Positions 9,072-17,443 of a stretch of DNA of 64,000 nt are shown one piece after another; position 1 is the stretch's first letter, and each line of letters opens with the position of its first letter. The notes beneath the pieces are model-generated. The model ran no database searches, was not told the DNA's origin, and saw only the letters and a program-made list of their open reading frames with translations. This DNA is from Ramlibacter sp. Leaf400 (GTDB lineage: Bacteria > Pseudomonadota > Gammaproteobacteria > Burkholderiales > Burkholderiaceae_C). The stretch lies in contig NZ_LMQL01000009.1 in the NCBI RefSeq assembly GCF_001424545.1, forward strand, positions 62,001-126,000. Reading direction: 5' to 3'. A program made the translations under genes and the position numbers.

Positions 9072-9156
9072 CGTCATTCCCGCGGAGGCGGGAATCCAGT
9101 GCGTCCGCCTTCGCGGACTGCCGCAAGCCCCGGGTCCCCGCCTTCGGGGGGATGAC
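9072..9156. repeat. Interspersed inverted repeat, copy A (CGTCATTCCCGC type)
   Basis: An ~85-bp element flanked by CGTCAT and ATGAC. Each end has a small hairpin (CCCGCGGAGGCGGG and CCCCGCCTTCGGGGG) and the two ends are complementary. It is related to the copies at 14253, 20549 and 23166. Unusually, it lies inside the 3' end of queG and supplies that gene's stop codon. Such BIME/REP-like elements are common in Burkholderiales intergenic regions. Confidence 0.85.
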
Positions 9157-10234
9157 CGGCGAGGGCCCAGTCCACGTGCTCGCGCACGATGGCGCTCGGG
9201 TGTTCCGTCAAAGCCTGCAGCGCCGCACGCAGCTGCGCATCGTCCTCCACCCGCAACGCATTCCCCGCCGCCACCGCCACGTTGCGCAGCCAGCGCTCGT
9301 GGCCGATGCGGCGGATCGCGCTGCCTTCCGTGCGGCGCAGGAACTCCTGCTCGCTCCAGCCCAGCAGCCCGGCCAGGGCCGCGCCCGCCAGCCCGGGCCG
9401 CTCGTCGAAGTCCGGCAGCGGGCTGCGGCCCGCGTACTTGTTCCAGGGGCAGACCAGCTGGCAGTCGTCGCAGCCGTAGATGCGGTTGCCCATGAGCGGG
9501 CGCAGCTCCAGCGGGATCGGGCCCGCGTGCTCGATGGTCAGGTAGGAAATGCAGCGGCGTGCATCCAGCCGCTGCTCGCCCACGATGGCGCCCGTGGGGC
9601 AGATGTCGATGCACGCGCGGCAGGTGCCGCAATGCGCCGTCACCGGCTCGCTGGCCGGCAGCGCCAGGTCGACGTAGATCTCGCCCAGGAAGTACATGGA
9701 GCCGGCCTCGCGGCTGAGGATCAGCGTGTGCTTGCCGCGCCAGCCCTGGCCGCTGCGCGCCGCCAGTTCCGCCTCCAGCACCGGCGCCGAGTCGGTGAAG
9801 GCGCGGTGGCCGAAGGGGCCGATCTCCTGCGCGATGCGCTCGCCCAGCTTCTGCAGCCGGTTGCGCATCACCTTGTGGTAGTCGCGGCCGCGGGCGTAGA
9901 GCGACACGGCGCCTTCGCGCGGGCGGTGCAGGCGATCCCATTCGATGGCCTGCCAGCCCTCGGGCGTCGCTGTCGGCAGATAGTCCATCCGGGCCGTTAT
10001 GACCGAGAGCGTTCCGGGAACCAATTCGGCCGGCCGGGCTCGCTTCAATCCGTGGGCCTGCATGTACGCCATCTCGCCGTGAAAGCCTTGCGCCAGCCAC
10101 TGCAGCAGGCCCGGTTCGGCCGACGACAGGTCCACGCCGGCCACGCCGATTTGGGAGAATCCGAGCTCGCGGCCCCACTGGCCGATGGCTGCCACCAGCG
10201 AAGGACCGTCGATCTGACCGCACAACCGAGTCAC
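9074..10234 (-). CDS. queG: Epoxyqueuosine reductase (tRNA queuosine modification)
   Basis: QueG reduces epoxyqueuosine in tRNA to queuosine using cobalamin and two [4Fe-4S] clusters. The ferredoxin-like cysteine sets are visible: C202-C205-C208-C212 (HCGTCRACIDIC) and C255-C258-C262 (CDDCQLVC), plus C228. The catalytic Asp is in the FTDSAP motif (about D148). The GTG at 10234 is the best start and gives 386 residues. The normal C-terminus HVDWALA is followed by ~26 extra residues read from repeat copy A, so the stop codon belongs to the repeat. The gene diverges from tsaE, with only 6 bp between the proposed start codons. Confidence 0.92.
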   Translation of the reverse strand: MTRLCGQIDGPSLVAAIGQWGRELGFSQIGVAGVDLSSAEPGLLQWLAQGFHGEMAYMQAHGLKRARPAELVPGTLSVITARMDYLPTATPEGWQAIEWDRLHRPREGAVSLYARGRDYHKVMRNRLQKLGERIAQEIGPFGHRAFTDSAPVLEAELAARSGQGWRGKHTLILSREAGSMYFLGEIYVDLALPASEPVTAHCGTCRACIDICPTGAIVGEQRLDARRCISYLTIEHAGPIPLELRPLMGNRIYGCDDCQLVCPWNKYAGRSPLPDFDERPGLAGAALAGLLGWSEQEFLRRTEGSAIRRIGHERWLRNVAVAAGNALRVEDDAQLRAALQALTEHPSAIVREHVDWALAGHPPEGGDPGLAAVREGGRTGFPPPRE

Positions 10235-10240
10235 CCGCCG

Positions 10241-10717
10241 ATTGTAGGAACCGGCCCCCGGGCCGACGGCGCCGTCCTGCGCTGGGCCAGCGAGGACGAC
10301 ACCCGGGCCTTTGCCGACCACCTGGCGGGCCGCCCCGCCCTCGGCCGCGCCTTCATCGAACTGCATGGCGACCTGGGCGCCGGCAAGACCACCTTCGTGC
10401 GCCACCTGCTGCGCGCCCTGGGCGTCACCGGCCGCATCAAGAGCCCGACCTACACCCTGGTCGAGCCGCACGAAGCCCCGGCCTTCCCGGTCTGGCACTT
10501 CGACTTCTACCGCTTCGACGACCCGCGCGAGTGGGAGGACGCGGGCTTTCGCGACATCTTCGACCAGCCCGGCCTCAAGCTCGCCGAGTGGCCGGAAAAA
10601 GCCGCCGGCCTGCTGCCGCCGGCCGACCTGGCCCTGCACATCGAGGCGCTGCCGGACGGCTCGCGCCACGTTCGCGTCGACGCCGGCACCGCCGCGGGCC
10701 GGGAGCTGGCCGCATGA
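10241..10717 (+). CDS. tsaE: tRNA threonylcarbamoyladenosine ATPase TsaE
   Basis: TsaE is the P-loop ATPase needed for t6A37 tRNA modification with TsaB and TsaD. Walker A GDLGAGKT lies in HGDLGAGKTTFVRH. The switch motif SPTYTLVEPH and the WHFDFYRF segment typical of the family follow. The start is a problem: the region upstream of Walker A has no in-frame ATG, GTG or TTG after a TTG at 10151, which lies inside queG. ATT 10241 or CTG 10277 would give the right family length, and I give ATT as a provisional start. The stop overlaps amiC as ATGA. Confidence 0.85.
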   Translation: MVGTGPRADGAVLRWASEDDTRAFADHLAGRPALGRAFIELHGDLGAGKTTFVRHLLRALGVTGRIKSPTYTLVEPHEAPAFPVWHFDFYRFDDPREWEDAGFRDIFDQPGLKLAEWPEKAAGLLPPADLALHIEALPDGSRHVRVDAGTAAGRELAA

Positions 10718-12018
10718 AGCGCCGCGGGCTCCTGAAGGGCGGCTCGCTGGTGCTGCTGCTGGGCGCGGCGCAGATCGCGCGGGGCGCCACCATCGTGGCG
10801 GTGCGCGTGTGGCCGGCGCCGGACTACTCGCGCGTCACCATCGAGTCGGACGCGCGGCTCACCTCCAGGCAGATCGTGGTCACCAGCCCGCCGCGGCTGG
10901 CCGTGGACATCGAGGGCATCGACCTGGACCCGGCCCTGCGCGAGCTGGTGGCCAAGGTGCAGGCCGACGACCCCTACATCGCCGGCATCCGCGTCGGCCA
11001 GAACGCGCCCGGCGTGGTGCGGCTGGTGATCGACCTCAAGCAGCAGGCGCTGCCCCAGGTGTTCACGCTGCCGCCGGTGGCGGCCTACCAGCACCGGCTG
11101 GTGCTGGACCTGCACCCCATGCAGCCGGCCGACCCGCTGGAGGAACTGATCTCGCAGCGGATGAAGGACAGCGGCGCGGCCACCGGGCCGGCCACGGCGC
11201 CCGACCCGCTCGACGACCTGATCGCGCGGCAGTACGGCGGCCGCCCGCGTGGCGACGCGAGGCCCGGCGGCCCGCCCGCGCCGGCCTCCAAGACCGACCG
11301 GCTGATCATCATCGCGCTGGATCCCGGCCACGGCGGCGAGGACCCCGGCGCCGTTGGCCCGGCCGGCACGCGCGAGAAGGACGTGGTGCTGCAGGTGGCC
11401 CACCGCCTGCGCGACCGCATCAACGCGACCAGCGTCAACGGCAACCCGATGCGCGCCTTCCTCACCCGCGACGGCGACTTCTTCGTGCCCCTGCACGTGC
11501 GCGTGCAGAAGGCGCGGCGCGTGCAGGCCGACCTCTTCGTCAGCATCCACGCCGACGCCTTCATCACGCCCACCGCGCGCGGCGCCAGCGTGTTCGCGCT
11601 GAGCCAGAACGGCGCTTCCAGCTCGGCGGCGCGCTGGATGGCCGACAAGGAGAATCGCGCCGACCTGGTGGGCGGCGTGAACGTGCGGGCACAGGACCAG
11701 CACGTGGCGCGCGCCCTGCTGGACATGAGCACCACGGCCCAGATCAACGACAGCCTGAAGCTCGGCGGCGCGCTGCTGGGCGAGATCGGCAACGTGGGCC
11801 GGCTGCACAAGCGCAACGTCGAGCAGGCCGGCTTCGCGGTGCTCAAGGCCCCCGACATCCCCAGCGTGCTGGTGGAAACCGCCTTCATCAGCAACCCCGA
11901 AGAGGAAACCAAGCTGCGCAGCGTGGCCTACCAGGAAGACCTGGCCGATGCGCTGATGCGGGGCATCACCCGCTACTTCGCCGCCAATCCACCGCTGGCC
12001 CGCAACCGTCCCGTCTGA
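10714..12018 (+). CDS. amiC: N-acetylmuramoyl-L-alanine amidase (AmiC type)
   Basis: A periplasmic zinc amidase of 434 residues that cleaves septal peptidoglycan during daughter-cell separation. An N-terminal twin-arginine signal (KRRGLLKGG) is followed by an AMIN septal-targeting domain (~30-130) and an Amidase_3 domain (~195-425). The zinc and catalytic residues are in DPGHGGEDPGA (His), a Glu after VGPAGTRE, SIHADAF (His) and VETAFISN (Glu). Translation is coupled to tsaE by a 4-bp overlap. In many relatives mutL follows; here a small lipoprotein and a dioxygenase do. Confidence 0.93.
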   Translation: MKRRGLLKGGSLVLLLGAAQIARGATIVAVRVWPAPDYSRVTIESDARLTSRQIVVTSPPRLAVDIEGIDLDPALRELVAKVQADDPYIAGIRVGQNAPGVVRLVIDLKQQALPQVFTLPPVAAYQHRLVLDLHPMQPADPLEELISQRMKDSGAATGPATAPDPLDDLIARQYGGRPRGDARPGGPPAPASKTDRLIIIALDPGHGGEDPGAVGPAGTREKDVVLQVAHRLRDRINATSVNGNPMRAFLTRDGDFFVPLHVRVQKARRVQADLFVSIHADAFITPTARGASVFALSQNGASSSAARWMADKENRADLVGGVNVRAQDQHVARALLDMSTTAQINDSLKLGGALLGEIGNVGRLHKRNVEQAGFAVLKAPDIPSVLVETAFISNPEEETKLRSVAYQEDLADALMRGITRYFAANPPLARNRPV

Positions 12019-12171
12019 CGCACCGGGGCGTGCGCGCGCTGTCACCAGCCCACGGGGGGTGCCGACGCCCCCTGTCTGGGCCCTCCTACAGTCCGCTGAC
12101 GGGCTGCTTCCCACAATTCAACGCACAGGCAGGCCGCGCCTTCCGCGGTCGTCAAGATGAAGGTGAACGGT

Positions 12172-12384
12172 ATGAAGACCAAGTTCCTCGCGGCCATCGC
12201 CGCTGTGACTGTGATGACGCTGACCGGCTGCGGCTCCATGGACCGCCAGACCGCAGGCACGCTGGGCGGCGCCGCGGTGGGTGGCGTGGTCGGCAACTCC
12301 GTCTTCGGCGGCCCGCTGGGCACGCTGGGCGGCGCGGCCGCCGGCGGCTACATCGGCAACAAGGCCACGGAACCCAATCGGTAA
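12172..12384 (+). CDS. Small glycine-zipper lipoprotein
   Basis: A 70-residue lipoprotein. After the signal sequence MKTKFLAAIAAV the lipobox LTGC places the lipidated Cys near residue 19. The mature part is almost entirely GG/AGG zipper repeats (GTLGGAAVGGVVGN, repeated), as in 2TM glycine-zipper and OsmB/SlyB-like outer-membrane lipoproteins. I chose ATG 12172 because AAGGTGA lies just upstream; an ATG five codons earlier has no such site. It ends only 3 bp before the convergent dioxygenase gene. Confidence 0.8.
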   Translation: MKTKFLAAIAAVTVMTLTGCGSMDRQTAGTLGGAAVGGVVGNSVFGGPLGTLGGAAAGGYIGNKATEPNR

Positions 12385-12387
12385 TCC

Positions 12388-12906
12388 CTAGATCGGGTAG
12401 ATCAGCGAGTTGAGGACCATCTCGCTGTCGTAGATGCAGCGCCGGCTGCGAAGGCGCAGGCCGTCCGCGGTGCGGACGATCTCGTCGATGTAGCGGCCGA
12501 CGTTGTAGACCTCGCTCGCATCCCCCGGCCGGGTGCGGAACACCGCGTAATGGGACTGGGCCCGAACCAGGCCCCCCTCATCGCCCACCTGCGCGGGCAG
12601 CACCCTGGCCGGGCCCACCACGTGGCGCGTGTAGTACGGCCGGTGGTAGATGGTCTGGGTGACGCCGTAGACCCGGTCCTTCATCATCCCGCGGCTCTCC
12701 AGCGCGATCAGCGACAGCGGCAGGCCGCGGTCGAAGTTCTCGCGTGACTGCACGACGTAGCGGCCGTCCTCGACGAAGAACTCCGGCCACTCGTCGAAGC
12801 GCTTGTCGTCCAGGGCCGCGGCGTAGGCGGCATTGAGCTGGTCGACCTGCCATTGCAGGTACAGGGTTTCGACGAACCCCGCCGGCGCGGTGGGCACTTC
12901 GTTCAT
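12388..12906 (-). CDS. Aromatic-ring-hydroxylating dioxygenase, small (beta) subunit
   Basis: A 172-residue SnoaL-like/NTF2-fold protein matching the beta subunits of Rieske non-heme iron oxygenases, which stabilise the alpha3beta3 hexamer and hold no cofactor. Typical features are the N-terminal helix with YAAALDDKRFDEW and the C-terminal strand RSRRCIYDSEMV. Its ATG overlaps the alpha-subunit stop by 4 bp, so the two are translated together. No ferredoxin or reductase gene is nearby. Confidence 0.85.
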   Translation of the reverse strand: MNEVPTAPAGFVETLYLQWQVDQLNAAYAAALDDKRFDEWPEFFVEDGRYVVQSRENFDRGLPLSLIALESRGMMKDRVYGVTQTIYHRPYYTRHVVGPARVLPAQVGDEGGLVRAQSHYAVFRTRPGDASEVYNVGRYIDEIVRTADGLRLRSRRCIYDSEMVLNSLIYPI

Positions 12907-14228
12907 ACGCCCATCACCTTGCGCCAGTAGGCGTACATGCTGCGGATCAGCGTCTCGGTGACCATGTGCTCGCTGCCGCCGGTGCCGGTGCCGCCCAGCT
13001 CGCACAGCGTGTTGCCGTCCTCGCCCCACTGGCGAAAGCCGTCCTGGCTGAACTCGATCACCTCGCCGTCGTCGGCACTCACGAAGCCCGCGGGGCCGAA
13101 CAGGTTGGCCTGGCGCAGGCGCCGCTGCGTCATCTCGGGCGTGTCGTCGGCGAAGCCGAAATGCGTCCACACGAAATCGAATTCGCCCTCGCCGCGCGGC
13201 ACGATGTGTCGAGTGGAAAGCGAGTTGACCTGCTGCTGGATGATCAGGCTGGGGAACAGCGTGATCATGGTGACGGTGGGCATGATCTCGGTGCCGGGGT
13301 TGGACGGGTCGGGCACTTTCCACCAGGGCTCGGGCACCACGTCCAGCAGGCGCGCGTCGTTCAGCACCATGTTGGCCTTGAACGAGGTCACGCCCTCGGT
13401 CACGGTCTTGTTCTCGCCGCCGTCGTTGCGGCGCGAGACCATCACGGCGTGGCGGCCGTGTCCGTCCATCACCATGCGGCTCTTCTGGTCGGCGCGCCAG
13501 AGCCCGAAGGTGACGAACCAGGTGTGGAGCAGGCCCGGGTGGTACGGGTCCTTGATGTTCTCCATCATCAGCTTCCAGTTGCCCGGGATGCGCTGGCGGT
13601 TGTAGCCCAGCAGCGTGAGCGGGCGGCCCTTGAAGATGCGGTCCAGCCAGGGAAGGATGTTCGGGCCCAGGTAGTCGGCCAGCGGCTCGGCTTCGTCGCT
13701 GAAGGTGGCGAACACCAGGCCGTGCAGCACCGCCACCCGCAGCCGGGTCAGGCCGTTGGCCTTGAGGTCGAAGTCCGCGGGCATGCCGCCCTGCACGCAG
13801 GGTGAACCGTCGGCCTCGGCTGCCTTCACGCCGTCCTTGAAAGGCAGCCCGGCCAGCTCGCCGTTGAGCTTGTAGGTCCACTGGTGGTAGGGGCAGACGA
13901 AGCTGCGCGCGTTGCCGTGCGGCTGCTGGCAGAACCGCACGCCGCGGTGGGCGCAGCGGTTCTCGACCACGCGGATGCCGGGATCGGTGCCGCGGTCCTT
14001 GGGCGCGACGCGGTCGCGCACCATGATGACCTGCCGCTCGCCGATCGAGGTGAGGCGGTAGTCGCCGATGTTGGGGATCTCGACTTCCAGGCCGACGTAG
14101 CTCCAGTGCGGGCCGTAGAAGATCTTGTCCAGCTCCTGCCGGTACAGCTGGGCGTCGGTGTAGGCCCAGAAGGGCACGCGGCTGGACTCGGGGCGGGTCC
14201 AGCGCGAGAGGGTCTCGGGAGCGTTCAT
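12903..14228 (-). CDS. Rieske [2Fe-2S] aromatic-ring-hydroxylating dioxygenase, large (alpha) subunit
   Basis: A 441-residue catalytic subunit. The Rieske cluster ligands C92-x-H94 (RCAHRGVRF) and C112-x2-H115 (VCPYHQW) are present. The mononuclear iron site uses H230 and H235 in KDPYHPGLLH, with the conserved bridging Asp nearby. Overall it resembles the salicylate/anthranilate-type hydroxylases (NagG group), but substrate specificity cannot be assigned. ATG 14228 has a GGAGG site upstream, so the longer frame is rejected. It lies downstream of repeat copy B and upstream of its beta subunit. It needs a ferredoxin and reductase encoded elsewhere. Confidence 0.88.
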   Translation of the reverse strand: MNAPETLSRWTRPESSRVPFWAYTDAQLYRQELDKIFYGPHWSYVGLEVEIPNIGDYRLTSIGERQVIMVRDRVAPKDRGTDPGIRVVENRCAHRGVRFCQQPHGNARSFVCPYHQWTYKLNGELAGLPFKDGVKAAEADGSPCVQGGMPADFDLKANGLTRLRVAVLHGLVFATFSDEAEPLADYLGPNILPWLDRIFKGRPLTLLGYNRQRIPGNWKLMMENIKDPYHPGLLHTWFVTFGLWRADQKSRMVMDGHGRHAVMVSRRNDGGENKTVTEGVTSFKANMVLNDARLLDVVPEPWWKVPDPSNPGTEIMPTVTMITLFPSLIIQQQVNSLSTRHIVPRGEGEFDFVWTHFGFADDTPEMTQRRLRQANLFGPAGFVSADDGEVIEFSQDGFRQWGEDGNTLCELGGTGTGGSEHMVTETLIRSMYAYWRKVMGV

Positions 14229-14252
14229 GGCGGCGGCCTCCTGCATCAGCCC

Positions 14253-14338
14253 CGTCATTCCCGCGGAGGCGGGAATCCAGTGCGTCCGCTTCAGCGGACT
14301 TCAGGAAGCCCTGGATCCCCGCCTCCGCGGGGATGACG
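14253..14338. repeat. Interspersed inverted repeat, copy B
   Basis: An 86-bp intergenic copy with perfect outer ends CGTCAT/ATGACG and two inner hairpins, CCCGCGGAGGCGGG and CCCCGCCTCCGCGGGG. It is the cleanest copy in the window. It lies just upstream of the Rieske alpha gene and downstream of the next minus-strand gene's transcription direction. Confidence 0.88.
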
Positions 14339-14384
14339 GCATGGAATGATAAGCGTACTTATCGTTGAGCCGCGCGCACCCGGC

Positions 14385-14861
14385 CTAGTTCCTGGCCTTG
14401 AACTCCGCGATCGCCTTGGCCAGGTCGCGGTACTCCTCGCAGTCCTTGTTGCCGCAAATTTTTTCCAGCTCGGCCAGGTGCTTCTCGGCTTCCGCGGGCT
14501 TGCGCTCCATCAGGTAGGCCTCGCCGATGTACTCGTGCGCGCCCTTGTGCTGCGGGTCCAGCCGCAGTGCGGCCTGGTAGTGGCCGATGGCCTTCAGCAC
14601 GTCGGGACTGGCGCGCTTGCGGTACGAGTAGCCCAGCAGGTTCTGCACGTCGGCATTGCGCGGCTCCTCGCGCGCGGCTGCGTTGAGTTCGCGCAGCGCG
14701 GTATTCCAGTCCTTCGCGTCGATGGACTTGCGGGCCTTGGCCAGCCGTTCGGCGGCGGTGGGCGCGGCCGCGCTGGGGTTGCTGCCGGGCGTGTCGGCAG
14801 CCTGCGCAGCGAGGGCCGCGGCGGCGATGGCCAGGGCGGCCAGGACGGGAACGAGCTTCAT
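14385..14861 (-). CDS. Periplasmic TPR-repeat protein
   Basis: A 158-residue exported protein: the signal peptide MKLVPVLAALAIAAAALAAQA, then an Ala/Pro-rich linker and about three TPR helical pairs (DWNTALRELNAA, LLGYSYRKRA, AIGHYQAALRLDP, YIGEAYLMERKPAEAEKHL). A C-terminal pair of cysteines (CGNKDC) may form a disulfide. ATG 14861 follows GGAGGATC. TPR proteins mediate protein contacts; the partner is unknown. It lies between uvrD and the Rieske operon. Confidence 0.82.
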   Translation of the reverse strand: MKLVPVLAALAIAAAALAAQAADTPGSNPSAAAPTAAERLAKARKSIDAKDWNTALRELNAAAREEPRNADVQNLLGYSYRKRASPDVLKAIGHYQAALRLDPQHKGAHEYIGEAYLMERKPAEAEKHLAELEKICGNKDCEEYRDLAKAIAEFKARN

Positions 14862-14956
14862 CGAAAGATCCTCCGGAACAAAGGGTGACGCAGATACGCC
14901 GCCTGCAGGGCTTCGGATGCAGGCCCGCCGAACCCGGGCCGGCCCGGCCGCGATCA

Positions 14957-17401
14957 TCAGGTCACCGGCGTGAGCTTGGCCACCGCCAGCGCCAGCCACT
15001 TGACGCCGTGGCGCGAGAACTTCACCTGCGCCCGCGCGTCGTCGCCCTGCCCTTCGATGGACAGCACCGTGCCTTCGCCGAACTTGGTGTGGAACACCTG
15101 CAGCCCCGCCCGCAGCCCGTGCGAAGGCGCCGCCTTCTGCACCGGCACCGGCGCGCTGGCGAACTTGTCGGCGTTCCAGCCGCCGGCCCCGCTGCCACCG
15201 CCCCCGCCCGAAGGCCGCGTCGAGGCATAACCGGCACCGAAGCCGAAGGCGGAGCCGCCGAAGCTCTGGTTCTTGGGCGTCAGCCACTTGAGCGCGTGCT
15301 CGGGCAGCTCGTCAAAGAAGCGGCTGCGCACGTTGTAGCGGGTCTGGCCGTGCAGCAATCGGGTCTGCGAATGGCTCAGGTACAGGCGCTTGCGCGCCCG
15401 CGTGATCGCCACGTACATCAGCCGGCGCTCCTCCTCCAGGCCGTCGAGGTCGGCCATGGAGCGCTCGCTGGGGAACAGCCCCTCTTCCAGGCCGGTGACG
15501 AACACCACGTCGAACTCCAGGCCCTTGGCGGAGTGCACGGTCATCAGCTGCACCGCGTCCTGCCCGGCCTGCGCCTGGTTGTCGCCCGACTCCAGCGCCG
15601 CGTGGGTGAGGAAGGCCGCCAGCGGCGACAGCGTCTCGCCGGTCTCGGCGTCCGGCGGCACGTAGTCGGGGGCGGGCTCGTTGAGCAGCGGCTGGTCGGG
15701 GTCCAGCCCCTGGCTCACGGGCGACTGCGAGAGTTCGTCCACCGGCAGCGCCACCGCGTCGCGGCCGAAGCCCTCCTGCATCACGAAGCTCTCGGCGGCG
15801 CTGGCCAGTTCCTCCAGGTTCTCGATGCGCTCGGAGCCGTCGCGCTCGGCGCGGTAGTGCTCGACCAGGCCCGAGTGCTGCAGCACCAGCTCGATGATCT
15901 CGCGCAGCGACAGGTTCTGCGTCTGCTCGCGCAGCACGTCGATCTTCGCCACGAACGCGCCCAGGTTGGCGCCGGCCTTGCCGGTGGTGGCGCTCACCGC
16001 ATCGTGCAAAGAGCAACCGGCCGACCGCGCCGCATCCTGCAGCTGCTCGATGCTGCGCGCGCCGATGCCGCGCGGCGGGAAGTTCACCACCCGCAGGAAG
16101 CTGGTGTCGTCGTTCGGGTTCTCCAGCAGCCGCAGGTAGGCCAGCGCGTGCTTGATCTCGGCGCGCTCGAAGAAGCGCAGCCCGCCATACACGCGGTAGG
16201 GCACGCCGGCGTTGAACAGCGCCGTCTCGATCACCCGGCTCTGCGCGTTGCTGCGGTAGAGCACGGCGATCTCGCGCCGCAAGGTGCCACCCTCGGGCCC
16301 GTCGCCGCGCACCAGGTGGCGCATCTCCTCCAGCAGCCACTGCGCCTCGGCCAGGTCGGTGGGCGCCTCGTACACGCGCACCGGCTCGCCCGGGCCCTGG
16401 TCGGTGCGCAGGTTCTTGCCCAGCCGGCCCTTGTTGTGGCTGATCAGCGCATTGGCCGAGTCCAGGATGTTGCTGTAGCTGCGGTAGTTGCGCTCCAGCT
16501 TGATCTGGTGGCGCACGTCGAACTCGCGCACGAAGTCGGCCATGTTGCCCACCCGCGCGCCGCGGAAGGCATAGATGCTCTGGTCGTCGTCGCCCACCGC
16601 GAAGATCGACGCGCCCGCGCCGGCCGAACCATCGGGGTTGACCGCGAAGATCTTGATCCAGGCGTACTGCAGCCGGTTGGTGTCCTGGAACTCGTCGATC
16701 AGGATGTGGCGGAAGCGCCGCTGGTAGTGGGCACGGATCGCGTCGTTGTCGCGCAGCAGCTCGTAGCTGCGCAGCATCAGCTCGCCGAAGTCGACCACGC
16801 CCTCGCGGTTGCACTGCTCCTCGTACAGCTGGTACAGCTCGACGCGGCGGCGGTCCTCCTCGTTGCGCACCGGCACGTCGCGCGGGCGCTGGCCGTCCTC
16901 CTTGCAGCCGGAGATGAACCACTGCGTCTCCTTGGCCGGGAAGCGCTCCTCGTCCACGTTGAACTGCTTCATCACCCGCTTGATGGCCGACAGCTGGTCC
17001 TGCGTGTCCAGGATCTGGAAGCCCTGCGGCAGGTTGGCCAGCTTGTAGTGCGCGCGCAGGAAGCGGTTGCACAGGCCGTGGAAGGTGCCTATCCACATGC
17101 CGCGCACGTTCACCGGCAGCATGGCGGACAGGCGGGTCATCATCTCCTTGGCCGCCTTGTTGGTGAAGGTGACGGCCATCACGCCGCCGGGCGAGATCTG
17201 GCCGGTGGACATCAGCCAGGCGATGCGGGTGGTCAGCACGCGGGTCTTGCCGGATCCGGCGCCCGCGAGGATGAGCGCGTGCTCGTTGGGCAGCGCGACG
17301 GCGGCGCGCTGCTCCGGGTTCAGGTGCTGCAGGAGGGGGGAAGGCGCGGGCTGGTCGGACCCATCGGTTCTTGCGCCCTGCGGGGCGGCTTGGGAATGCA
17401 T
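14957..17401 (-). CDS. uvrD: UvrD/PcrA-family ATP-dependent DNA helicase
   Basis: An 814-residue superfamily 1A 3'-5' helicase acting in nucleotide excision and mismatch repair. Q-motif LNPEQRAAV, Walker A AGAGSGKT (46-53), motif Ia TFTNKAAKEM, the DEFQDTN Walker B, motif III GDDDQSIYAFRGA, motif V TVHSAKGLEF and motif VI AITRARKRLYLSH are all present. The Gly/Ser-rich linker near the C-terminus leads to a Tudor-like segment (FHTKFGEGTVL) that binds RNA polymerase in PcrA. Full length with no defect seen. Confidence 0.94.
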   Translation of the reverse strand: MHSQAAPQGARTDGSDQPAPSPLLQHLNPEQRAAVALPNEHALILAGAGSGKTRVLTTRIAWLMSTGQISPGGVMAVTFTNKAAKEMMTRLSAMLPVNVRGMWIGTFHGLCNRFLRAHYKLANLPQGFQILDTQDQLSAIKRVMKQFNVDEERFPAKETQWFISGCKEDGQRPRDVPVRNEEDRRRVELYQLYEEQCNREGVVDFGELMLRSYELLRDNDAIRAHYQRRFRHILIDEFQDTNRLQYAWIKIFAVNPDGSAGAGASIFAVGDDDQSIYAFRGARVGNMADFVREFDVRHQIKLERNYRSYSNILDSANALISHNKGRLGKNLRTDQGPGEPVRVYEAPTDLAEAQWLLEEMRHLVRGDGPEGGTLRREIAVLYRSNAQSRVIETALFNAGVPYRVYGGLRFFERAEIKHALAYLRLLENPNDDTSFLRVVNFPPRGIGARSIEQLQDAARSAGCSLHDAVSATTGKAGANLGAFVAKIDVLREQTQNLSLREIIELVLQHSGLVEHYRAERDGSERIENLEELASAAESFVMQEGFGRDAVALPVDELSQSPVSQGLDPDQPLLNEPAPDYVPPDAETGETLSPLAAFLTHAALESGDNQAQAGQDAVQLMTVHSAKGLEFDVVFVTGLEEGLFPSERSMADLDGLEEERRLMYVAITRARKRLYLSHSQTRLLHGQTRYNVRSRFFDELPEHALKWLTPKNQSFGGSAFGFGAGYASTRPSGGGGGSGAGGWNADKFASAPVPVQKAAPSHGLRAGLQVFHTKFGEGTVLSIEGQGDDARAQVKFSRHGVKWLALAVAKLTPVT

Positions 17402-17443
17402 GCCCGGATTGTAGGAAGGTGGGATGCGCCGGGGCGCAGGCGG

